From a virus: a stretch of DNA of 39,633 nt. A program made the translations under genes and the position numbers. The stretch lies in IMG/VR virus record IMGVR_UViG_3300010389_000042, positions 1 to 39,633 of that record, one strand, 5' to 3'. The first letter of the stretch is position 1; each line of letters opens with the position of its first letter. The notes beneath the pieces were generated by a model. The model searched no databases and was not told where the DNA came from. It saw only the letters and a list, made by a program, of their open reading frames with translations. Below, piece after piece: positions 1 through 6,541 of this stretch.

Positions 1-23
1 GATTGTACTACAAGTTTCTGAGT

Positions 24-53
24 AAAAAAGCGGGGCGCCTGTCCCAACGCCCC
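24..53 (-). terminator. Rho-independent terminator of the leftward operon
   Basis: On the minus strand GGGGCG (plus 48-53) pairs with CGCCCC (plus 32-37) and is followed by GC and six T residues (plus 24-29). It lies 36 bases past the stop of the gene at 90-809 and closes the minus-strand unit that starts at 6500. Confidence 0.8.
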
Positions 54-89
54 ACGTTCTCCCTCGGATCCACGCTAGGGAGGTCGCCC

Positions 90-809
90 TTAGCTGCCTA
101 TAGCCCGTCGCAAAGATTCTTTTAAAAGACCAGGCAAGACCTCGGTCCCATAATCCACAGCGAAACGACGGAGGTCAAAGATCGTCGGAACGGTTGGCTG
201 AGTTCTGGCGTAGGTAAAGAGCATCTGGACGTCGTTGCGTCCTTTGATCCGATAGATGCCGGGTTTGAGGTTGGCGGTCTGACGAGTCTTGCGCTGGTCG
301 GGCACAGAGATGTACCGATACCCGCCACTGCCCGTGCCAGTCTTCAGGCCCTGCACAACCTGCTGGTACTGGCCAGGGCTCATGCGGCCGTAGGCATTAG
401 CCCTGACACCACGACCAGCAAGGAATGGGACGGGCCAATAGTTACCGCTAACAATCCCTGCCTTCCTGAGGTAATTAGTGAATCGAGTTTCGTAAATCGG
501 TTTCTGTCCTGCACCATCTTCAGCAGAAACGGGATAGAGGTACTTACCAGGCGCGTTACCTTTGTCGACTCGATCCTTGACTCGAATTGTCAGCTCGAAG
601 CCATTTGCTTCAGAGACGACAGAGTTAAGAGTTAATGGAACAGGATTGCGGAAGACATCTTGCATGTCTTGCCGGACCTGCTGCTTGGCGAAGAGGTAGC
701 CGTAGCGCTTGAGCGCTTGTTGAGTCGCGTAAGGCAGTTGAACTTTTTCTACGACGTTGATCTTTCCAACTAAATCATTTACATCCCACTCAATGTTCTT
801 GTACGCCAT
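90..809 (-). CDS. Probable phage structural (minor tail/neck, gpZ-like) protein
   Basis: 239 aa, ATG start with an AGGT ribosome-binding site five bases upstream. I do not recognise it with certainty. The layout (helical N-terminus, then an RNPVPLTLNSV segment near residue 55, a YLYPV segment, a NAYGRMSPGQ segment near residue 140, and a LKPGIYR segment near residue 180) resembles a family of phage proteins usually found among head-tail joining genes and sometimes labelled minor tail protein Z. No signal peptide, membrane segment or catalytic motif is evident. It sits alone between the candidate replication origin and a terminator, at the end of the replication operon, while the other head-tail genes lie at the far right of the window. 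That displacement is odd. It could instead be an unrelated early gene. The function is inferred from remembered family resemblance only. Confidence 0.6.
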   Translation of the reverse strand: MAYKNIEWDVNDLVGKINVVEKVQLPYATQQALKRYGYLFAKQQVRQDMQDVFRNPVPLTLNSVVSEANGFELTIRVKDRVDKGNAPGKYLYPVSAEDGAGQKPIYETRFTNYLRKAGIVSGNYWPVPFLAGRGVRANAYGRMSPGQYQQVVQGLKTGTGSGGYRYISVPDQRKTRQTANLKPGIYRIKGRNDVQMLFTYARTQPTVPTIFDLRRFAVDYGTEVLPGLLKESLRRAIGS

Positions 810-908
810 ATCGACCTAAACCGGGTGTCTGCGAGTCCAGGCTAGGCAGGGAAGGGGGAGGAGCTCTCGGGGCAGTTGGCGTGACCAGGGAACTCCACGG
901 CGCAGAAC

Positions 909-1242
909 GTAACCGGGTTCCGTCCAGGTGTCAAGCATTCGGGTCCGAAGGGGGTGTAACGCTTGTAACGGTGCGTAACGGTGGGCGTAACGCCGAGATC
1001 CCTTGCGGCGACTGCGTTGTAACGGTGTAACACTAAATCTCTACTTTTATAGATATAGATAGATAGAGGGGTGTCTGGGTGTGTGTACGTGTGTATGTAT
1101 AAGGGTGTGTTCTCTCGGAAGCGTTACACCCCGAAAAAACGTTACAACCCTTGCGCTGGAAGGGATCTCAGCGTTACACCGACCGTTACACCGAGGCGAA
1201 AAACGTTACAACTCAGTCACAGCAAGGGTTTTGGACCGTTAC
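909..1242. repeat. Inverted array of 13 GTAAC pentamers (iteron-like)
   Basis: GTAAC on the plus strand begins at 909, 956, 965, 975, 987, 1019 and 1027. The reverse complement GTTAC begins at 1123, 1141, 1173, 1185, 1205 and 1238. Eleven of the 13 extend to GTAACG, and most are preceded by GGT, GT or TT, giving a consensus near GGYGTAACG. The spacing of 956-987 is 9, 10 and 12 bp, roughly one helical turn, as expected for cooperative protein binding. Confidence 0.85.
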
Positions 1243-1290
1243 GCCTTGAGGGAAAAATCCAAGATCCCTTGCTATCACTGGGTTCCAACC
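991..1290. repeat. Three copies of a ~34-bp element (two inverted, one direct, degenerate)
   Basis: Copy A (plus, 991-1024) and copy B (minus, 1140-1173) share GAGATCCCTT at the left and TTGTAACG at the right, and form a long imperfect inverted repeat around the central AT-rich segment. Copy C (plus, 1259-1290) keeps AAGATCCCTTGC and a CACTGGGTTCCAAC end but has lost the GTAAC pentamer. The repeats are visible by direct alignment. Confidence 0.75.
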
Positions 1291-1307
1291 TTGAGACCAG
1301 CCAGAGA

Positions 1308-3806
1308 CTAAAGATCCAGCACGCTCATCGGTATCACCAAGCAACGCATTGGACCCATAGCTGGAAACCTGATGGCGGTCTTCGGGGTCGTCACACCATT
1401 GATGCGTTTCAGGGACTGTTTGTAGGCATTTCCGCTCCATGGGGTGTCCCGGACGATGGCCTGGAGGTTGCTGTTGCCGTTCGCGATGGCCAAGGAATCG
1501 CCCTGGATTTTGAGCCCATAGCGGGCGATCACAAGCGACGGATCCTCGGAGTCCTCGCGGTGTGCGGTGACCTTGAAGCAACCCCGCTGAGCCATGCCAA
1601 CCAGCTCCCTGAGGGTCATTCTTTTGCCATCTACTTGAATCATGTGGTTGAGAATGAAGTTCAAACACTTCATCTCATCAGCCTCACTTGGGTCGGTCTG
1701 ATGACTCTCCCAGTCCATACTTTGAATCCATTTCTGTGCTTGATCGAGGCTGATCAGTTCACCACCGGCAGGAGAAAGTGACCAGGCACCTGCGAGAAGT
1801 GTGCCGTGCTGATCGCCATAACGCTGGCCAAACTCTTTAGCGAGTGCCGCTGCAAATGTGCGTGCGTTAGATCGAATAAATGGGATGTTGTCGACGGTTC
1901 GAGCAATCAGCTTGCGGCCATTTTCCTCGGTGGCGAAGTCATAGATCCGCTGCTCAAAGTCCCGCCAGTCGTCTTTTGAGATGGGATCACGGCGCAGGCC
2001 AAGGACGCAGAAGCGGTCGACGTCGGCTTTCTGGATCAGGTTGACGTTGATGGATGAGACGCAGAACATGCTGCGGATCTCGAAGGAGTTGGAACCACCC
2101 GACGAGGTGCCCTTGTAGATCTTTCCGCCTTCAGAGGAGGCAATGCGAGCGAGGGCGAGGATGTTCTGAACGATCTGCTTGTCGCGTTGTTCGTTCTGCT
2201 CAAACTCGTCGAAGACAACGGGGATGGCGTCGGACTTCAGGGTGCCGCGAAGGCCGGCTTCAGTGGTGCCGCCGGTTGCTGCTTGGTAGATGCCGCCGAG
2301 GAGCGGGCGCATGAAGTGTTTGAGGATGGTGGTCTTGCCAGTGCCGGCTCCACCAGTGATCCAAATGTGAGGTCTCCAGTCGAGAGCACCGCAGACGGGA
2401 GCAAGAACAATCCAGCCGACTAGGAAGTAGGCGGAAGCTGGGACCTCCCACTTGAACTGGCGGGCGAGCTTGAACAGTTCAATGGTGATTTCATCAGTGA
2501 GAGGCTCGCTTGCGGGGCCAATCAGTGACTTGGCGTTTTCGTAGAAGTAGTACGAATTAGGCGGATTCTGAATGTGATGCTCAGTAGGCGGGCCTTGATC
2601 GGGGATGACTGAGAGCCTGTTGCCGAGATGAAGGATGACGCGACCTGCGTCGTACCAGGCGCCGCGGCCACGGATGCGACTTGGATCAAAGACGCCTTGC
2701 TGAGTGCAGACCCGCATGAGGGTGTCTGCTGCGCGATCAGTGTCGAATGAGGTTTTAGTGGGAAACATGGCGCACCACCAATCGAGGCTTGCCAGGTTCA
2801 TGAGGTTGAGCTTGGTGTGGCCAGAGGCCGGGAGCTCGATGACCTGTGAGGCCTCGTTGGGGAGGTAGTAGTAGTAGCCGCGATCGAAGCCAAGGCATCG
2901 GAAGGGCCACTCGGCGGGGAGTTCAGGATCGGCGTCAGGGGGAGCAGGGTCGTCAGGTTCGTCTTCGATGGCCTCTTCGATGTCGATGACCAGGGGAGTG
3001 GAGACGTTGTTTTTGGCGTAGTCGGCTGCTTCTTGAGGTGACCAGGATGCGTCGGCGAGATCCCAGCCCTCTGCCATTTCCTGAGGAGGGGCGATGATCT
3101 GGATGCGCTCGACGCCGATGCTCATCAGCTTGCGAGCGAGGCGGTCCATGGCATCGCGGCCGACTTGATCGTTGTCAGGCCAGAGCAGGACCTTGCGATC
3201 AGCGAGTGGAGTCCAGTCGGTCTTGTTGATCGCTTTGCAGCCTGAGGCCCAGGTTGTGCAAACGGCCTGGGGGAAGAGTGAGCAGGCAGCGGTCCAGGCC
3301 TTTTCGCCTTCGACTACAAGGATGGTTTTATCCGAGGACTTGATTGCATCGAGGTTTAGGAGTGGACGCGGGGCTGGTGGTGCTTTCCACTGCCAGCGGT
3401 CACCGTCGAACCAGAGAGGGCGGATTTTCTTGCCAGGAAAGCGAGCGACGATGAAGTTGTCGCTGTAGCGCCAGGTTAATTCAGCACCTTGGGTTGGGGG
3501 TTCAGGGCGCTGCTTGACGATGCCGAGGTAGGACTCAATACGTTTAGCGGCTTCTTTGAAGTCCCAGTTATTGCGGCGCATGAGGAGGTCCATGCCGGTG
3601 CCACCACCACCGCGTTGATCACGGCCACCGCACTGATTGCAGTACCAGGAGCCAGTACCGTCCTTATCGTCATAGCGATAGCGATCTTCGCCGCCGCAGA
3701 GTGGGCAAGGTTGGTGTTTATCGGTGAGCTGCTCAGGGGAGAGCCCTGCCAGGTCGGCAAGGATTGATGACCAGCGATTGAGCGCAAGGTCGGTGACTTT
3801 GTTCAT
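1308..3806 (-). CDS. Primase-helicase (zinc ribbon, Toprim, P-loop ATPase)
   Basis: 832 aa. It is expected to lay down RNA primers and unwind DNA at the fork. An N-terminal primase zinc ribbon uses C34, C37, C56 and C59. A Toprim domain follows with VEGEK at 165-169 and the metal-binding WPDND at 209-213. The C-terminal half is a P-loop ATPase with GGAGTGKT at 485-492 and a Walker B segment VVFDEFE at 530-536, like the helicase half of phage and plasmid primase-helicases. An acidic, proline-rich linker (about 279-298) separates the halves. It overlaps the upstream 69-aa gene by 4 bp, so the two are translationally coupled. It ends directly at the candidate origin. No DNA polymerase is seen in the window, so a host or out-of-window polymerase must extend the primers. 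Confidence 0.93.
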   Translation of the reverse strand: MNKVTDLALNRWSSILADLAGLSPEQLTDKHQPCPLCGGEDRYRYDDKDGTGSWYCNQCGGRDQRGGGGTGMDLLMRRNNWDFKEAAKRIESYLGIVKQRPEPPTQGAELTWRYSDNFIVARFPGKKIRPLWFDGDRWQWKAPPAPRPLLNLDAIKSSDKTILVVEGEKAWTAACSLFPQAVCTTWASGCKAINKTDWTPLADRKVLLWPDNDQVGRDAMDRLARKLMSIGVERIQIIAPPQEMAEGWDLADASWSPQEAADYAKNNVSTPLVIDIEEAIEDEPDDPAPPDADPELPAEWPFRCLGFDRGYYYYLPNEASQVIELPASGHTKLNLMNLASLDWWCAMFPTKTSFDTDRAADTLMRVCTQQGVFDPSRIRGRGAWYDAGRVILHLGNRLSVIPDQGPPTEHHIQNPPNSYYFYENAKSLIGPASEPLTDEITIELFKLARQFKWEVPASAYFLVGWIVLAPVCGALDWRPHIWITGGAGTGKTTILKHFMRPLLGGIYQAATGGTTEAGLRGTLKSDAIPVVFDEFEQNEQRDKQIVQNILALARIASSEGGKIYKGTSSGGSNSFEIRSMFCVSSINVNLIQKADVDRFCVLGLRRDPISKDDWRDFEQRIYDFATEENGRKLIARTVDNIPFIRSNARTFAAALAKEFGQRYGDQHGTLLAGAWSLSPAGGELISLDQAQKWIQSMDWESHQTDPSEADEMKCLNFILNHMIQVDGKRMTLRELVGMAQRGCFKVTAHREDSEDPSLVIARYGLKIQGDSLAIANGNSNLQAIVRDTPWSGNAYKQSLKRINGVTTPKTAIRFPAMGPMRCLVIPMSVLDL

Positions 3807-4012
3807 TTGGCTTTGCGGCTCTGTTCAATGCGGTAAAGACGTTCGGGCCACTGTTCTGCGGCGCGTTTCATTAGGTCTCGCCTGTAGTCGTTGTCGGCGA
3901 CAGTCCAGGTGACGAGCTCGCCAGTGAAGGCGTAATAGACAAGGCCGTCGTTTAGCCAGGTGTTTAGCTGTTGCAGGTAGCGTTTTTTAACGCGATCACG
4001 ATCAATTGACAC
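3803..4012 (-). CDS. Small conserved-type protein of the replication operon
   Basis: 69 aa, GTG start. The gene overlaps the stop of the ribbon-helix-helix gene by 11 bp and the primase start by 4 bp, so it is well anchored in a coupled chain. It is rich in Tyr, Trp and basic residues with predicted helices and has no recognised motif. It may be a small replication accessory or DNA-binding protein; this is context only. Confidence 0.75.
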   Translation of the reverse strand: MSIDRDRVKKRYLQQLNTWLNDGLVYYAFTGELVTWTVADNDYRRDLMKRAAEQWPERLYRIEQSRKAK

Positions 4013-4157
4013 CGGATTCCATCAAGCGAGCGATGAGCTGACGGACGAAACCAGATCGAGAGACGAGGAAGGATTCTGCTTGTTGGTCTAGCCAGTCGAT
4101 TTGATCTTGAGGCAAGTCAACGGTGATTGTCTTGCGCTGTGAGCGCTTGGCAGGCAT
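4002..4157 (-). CDS. Ribbon-helix-helix (CopG/Arc-type) DNA-binding protein
   Basis: 51 aa, ATG at 4157. A basic N-terminus leads into a beta strand (KTITVDLP, residues 9-16) and two helices (about 17-30 and 35-47), the standard ribbon-helix-helix pattern. Proteins of this family bind as dimers to short inverted repeats and often repress their own operon. A candidate site, AGACTAG-N10-CTAGTCT, lies 28 bp upstream. The stop overlaps the next gene. Below 60 codons, but the pattern and coupling make it a convincing gene. Confidence 0.82.
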   Translation of the reverse strand: MPAKRSQRKTITVDLPQDQIDWLDQQAESFLVSRSGFVRQLIARLMESGVN

Positions 4158-4184
4158 TGGATGCGCTTGGGTTTTGCAAGCGAA

Positions 4185-4208
4185 AGACTAGCGGTAAATA
4201 CCTAGTCT
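4185..4208. promoter_or_regulatory. Inverted repeat, candidate operator/promoter of the RHH gene
   Basis: AGACTAG (4185-4191) and CTAGTCT (4202-4208) form a perfect 7-bp inverted repeat around a 10-base spacer, flanked on both sides by TGCAAGC. It falls in the 56-bp gap between the VRR-NUC gene and the RHH gene. On the minus strand TTGCAG and TAGTCT lie 16 bp apart and could be -35 and -10 boxes overlapping the repeat. It could also act as a weak terminator. Confidence 0.45.
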
Positions 4209-4213
4209 GCAAG

Positions 4214-4564
4214 CTATCCCAGGATTTCGTTTGCGTCTTGGATTGAGCGAGCCACGCCAGCAATGCCACCAGCGCCACGAATGAGGCCCAGCCAATTGGA
4301 CTGATCCGGCGATAAGCGCCCCGTGGGGGTCTTGACCTCAATAGAAGTGAAAACAGCGACACGTTGGCCGACCATTTCAGGGGTGATGGTGATTGTGCGG
4401 AAGCCGATGAGGTCAGCGGAACCGCGAGCGAGGCCGAACTGAACTGGTCTGCCGGTTTTGGGATCCGGCAATGAGCCGGTGTTATTTCGGAAGAGGCGCA
4501 GGTCTTTGCGGAGGCCTACTGCTAAGCGGATCTGTTGCTGAAGTGTGGTCTCCGCGTTGGCCAC
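4214..4564 (-). CDS. VRR-NUC domain nuclease
   Basis: 116 aa, GTG start. A compact PD-(D/E)XK-type nuclease. The family signatures are visible: an N-terminal helix with E5, the GLARGSADLIG segment carrying the catalytic Asp (about residues 44-54), and the EVKT segment with catalytic Glu and Lys (about 76-79), followed by GRLSPDQ. Phage VRR-NUC proteins are usually free-standing like this one and act on branched or damaged DNA, often beside helicases. Here it lies between a homing-type endonuclease and the RHH gene in the replication operon. The length is normal for the single-domain form. Confidence 0.9.
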   Translation of the reverse strand: MANAETTLQQQIRLAVGLRKDLRLFRNNTGSLPDPKTGRPVQFGLARGSADLIGFRTITITPEMVGQRVAVFTSIEVKTPTGRLSPDQSNWLGLIRGAGGIAGVARSIQDANEILG

Positions 4565-4576
4565 AAAGATCTGCTG

Positions 4577-5107
4577 CTAGCAATCAGAGTAGAACTGACC
4601 GTGAAGTTTGCGTCGGGCTTCTTTGACAGCTTGAGCCGCTTCCTCGGCTGTCTTGAAGTAGCCAATGATTTGTGATCGGTATTTGTGGTAGACGCAGCCG
4701 ATGAAAGGCTTGCCGACGCGACCGCTTGGGTGAACACCGTTGTAGCCGGTCGTGTTGTTCTTGTTGAGCTTGCGATTGCGGCAGTTTTCTTGTCTCGTTG
4801 CGAGTCTTAGGTTGGAAATCCTGTTATCAAGGCCATTGCCATTGATGTGATCGACCATGAGCTGGCCAGGGTCTTGCTTGTGGTGCAGCAGCCAGGCAAC
4901 GCGATGGGCCAGGAGTACGCGATTGAAGTAGGTCAGTCTCCAGTATTTGCCGTTTTTACCGCCTGAGATTCCGCCTGCTTCATCGCCAGGCTTGATGGTT
5001 GAAAAGAGGGGTTTGATTTTCCAGTAAAACTTGCCAGTCTCCGGGTCGTATCTCCACTGCCTGCTTAGTTGTTCATAAGAAGGAAGTGGCCGGGACTTTT
5101 TAGACAC
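4577..5107 (-). CDS. HNH endonuclease with AP2-type DNA-binding tail (homing-type)
   Basis: 176 aa, GTG start, overlapping the helicase stop by 8 bp. It has an HNH core: HRVAWLLHH (68-76), the metal-binding VDHINGN (85-91), and N95/N99 with a following RLATRQEN segment. It is followed by an AP2-like module from TGYNGV (120-125) to about residue 170. This combination is typical of free-standing phage homing endonucleases, which cut alleles lacking them and spread by recombination. It interrupts an otherwise functional helicase/VRR-NUC/primase series, so it is probably a mobile passenger. No intron is visible around it. Confidence 0.9.
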   Translation of the reverse strand: MSKKSRPLPSYEQLSRQWRYDPETGKFYWKIKPLFSTIKPGDEAGGISGGKNGKYWRLTYFNRVLLAHRVAWLLHHKQDPGQLMVDHINGNGLDNRISNLRLATRQENCRNRKLNKNNTTGYNGVHPSGRVGKPFIGCVYHKYRSQIIGYFKTAEEAAQAVKEARRKLHGQFYSDC

Positions 5108-6500
5108 CGCTCCTTTTCCTGCCTTGCATTACTTTGTACGCCCAAGCTGAAGAGTAACCACGCAGTGCTGCTAGCTCTAGGAGTTGTGTCAAAGTCTTTG
5201 CTCTTGCTTGCTCTTGCTTCCGTTTTTCTTTCTCTTTGTTTTTATCAAGCTTTTCCTGAATCCTTTGCCTTACCTCTTCTCTTTTCAGTTCCTCAAGGTC
5301 CCCTTCCCTATGTCCCAGTCTCCTGGCTTTTTTCTCTTTTTCAAACACATGCCCGCACTCAGGGCAAATGGGCGCGGGTTTGAATGCGGCGTAACAGATT
5401 GGGCATTCGCGAACGGCTGGGGCGTTAGAGCTGTTTTTCTTGGCGCCTTCCAGCAGCGACCATTCCCGCTCATCGTCAGGGAAGCCGTGGGTTCGGACGT
5501 TGTTGGAGTGATCAAGGATGATTGCAGCCTCCTTGCCAGGAGCAGGCCTGAGAACGCGGCCGACTTGCTGCAGGTAGAGCGACAGTGATTTGGTTGGCCG
5601 CAGCAGGATGGCGCAGCTTGCGGCGGGTACATCAAAGCCCTCAGAGACGACCTCGACGGTCACTAGGACCTGGATGGTTGCATCACCGAAGGACTTGACG
5701 ACCTCATCGCGCTCAAGCGTCTGCCCAAGCAGGAGGCCGGCCTTGATGCCTTCAGCGTTGAACGCTTTGCAGACAGATTCAGCGTGTTTGACGTTGCAGC
5801 AAAAGGCAATTGCCTGCTGACCTAGGGCGTGCTTGCGGTATTGGGAGACTGCGTTGCCGGTGATCACCGGGCGGTCCATCGCTCTGGCTAGCTGCTCTTC
5901 GGCGTAGTCACCTGCCCTCTTGCGGACACCGGATAGGTCGGCTGCCATCGGTGGCGCGAAGATCCTGGAGCGAGAGAGGTAGTTGGTGAATACCAGATCG
6001 TGAACGCTGGGGCCTGGGACCAGGGTGTCGAAGGCGGTCGATAGGCCGCGGCCATCTAAGCGGCATGGAGTTGCGGTCACCCCAAGGCGGTAGGACTCGC
6101 TCCAGTGATTGGTGACCTTGCGCCACGAGCCGGCAACGGCGTGGTGTGCCTCGTCGATGATGATCAGGCAGGGCCTCCACTCGATCTTCTCCAGCCGCCT
6201 GACGATCGTGCTGACGGATGCGACCTGGACTGGGCAGTCCTTCTCGGGGTAACCGGCGGCGATGATTCCGTGCTCGACGCCTACCCAGTCGAGCTTCTGA
6301 CTGGTTTGGTTGATCAGCTCCTTGCGGTGAACAAGGACGAGGACTTTTTTGCCTTTCTCGGCTGCTGCTCGGGTGATTTCGGTGAAGATGATCGTCTTGC
6401 CACCGCCGGTTGGCAGCACTAGCAATGGGGCCTGGGCTCCGAGGCGGAAAGCGTTGCGAAGGTCCTGGATCGCACGTTCTTGATACGGCCTGAGCTGCAC
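5100..6500 (-). CDS. Superfamily 2 DEAH-box helicase
   Basis: 466 aa, GTG start. An ATP-driven DNA helicase or translocase. Motifs in order: PTGGGKT (30-36, Walker A), DEAH (116-119), TATP (142-145), a segment around VTVEVVSEGFDVP (280-292) and QQVGRVLRP (311-319, motif VI with the arginine finger). A zinc ribbon follows (C366, C369, C379, C382), then a Lys/Glu-rich, probably coiled segment (about 385-440). It is the first gene of the leftward replication operon and starts 41 bp from the divergent exonuclease operon. This helicase type is common in phages lacking a DnaB-type enzyme and is likely used for fork restart or origin remodelling. Confidence 0.93.
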   Translation of the reverse strand: MQLRPYQERAIQDLRNAFRLGAQAPLLVLPTGGGKTIIFTEITRAAAEKGKKVLVLVHRKELINQTSQKLDWVGVEHGIIAAGYPEKDCPVQVASVSTIVRRLEKIEWRPCLIIIDEAHHAVAGSWRKVTNHWSESYRLGVTATPCRLDGRGLSTAFDTLVPGPSVHDLVFTNYLSRSRIFAPPMAADLSGVRKRAGDYAEEQLARAMDRPVITGNAVSQYRKHALGQQAIAFCCNVKHAESVCKAFNAEGIKAGLLLGQTLERDEVVKSFGDATIQVLVTVEVVSEGFDVPAASCAILLRPTKSLSLYLQQVGRVLRPAPGKEAAIILDHSNNVRTHGFPDDEREWSLLEGAKKNSSNAPAVRECPICYAAFKPAPICPECGHVFEKEKKARRLGHREGDLEELKREEVRQRIQEKLDKNKEKEKRKQEQARAKTLTQLLELAALRGYSSAWAYKVMQGRKRSGV

Positions 6501-6541
6501 GAGCTTGCAAACGACTGCAATACGGCGTAGGATACCGCAAG
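6501..6541. promoter_or_regulatory. Divergent promoter/operator between replication and recombination operons
   Basis: The 41-bp gap separates two divergent start codons. TTGCA (6505-6509) and TGCAA (6516-6520) form an inverted repeat with a 6-bp spacer. On the plus strand TTGCAA (6505-6510) and TAGGAT (6528-6533) are spaced 17 bp apart, a good match to a sigma-70-type promoter, so a protein bound at the repeat would cover the -35 box. The leftward promoter is less clear. Confidence 0.5.

Larger units (their letters stand above)
810..1307. other. Candidate replication origin (498-bp non-coding region)
   Basis: No convincing gene lies between the stop of the primase-helicase (1308) and the start at 809. 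The region holds seven GTAAC pentamers on its left and six GTTAC pentamers on its right, so the halves point at each other. Between them lies an AT-rich GATA-repeat segment and an alternating purine-pyrimidine tract (about 1032-1120). Iterons flanking an easily melted segment next to a primase gene are the classic layout of a phage or plasmid origin. Alternatives are a packaging site or a complex promoter for the gene at 90-809. No function has been shown from sequence alone. Confidence 0.55.

Noticed and set aside
842-1033. 63-aa minus-strand frame over the left half of the array
   Set aside because: It is made of the repeats themselves (TPTVTHRYKRYTP), with no ribosome-binding site or motif.
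909-1242. CRISPR array
   Set aside because: Repeats are 5-9 bp, unequal in spacing and inverted; no 20-40 bp repeat-spacer pattern.
1071-1781. 236-aa plus-strand frame
   Set aside because: Begins in the iteron region and then runs antisense through the primase-helicase gene; low-complexity start and no motif.
5184-5588. 134-aa hydrophobic plus-strand frame
   Set aside because: Antisense of the Lys/Glu-rich end of the helicase, which automatically gives Phe/Leu-rich peptides.
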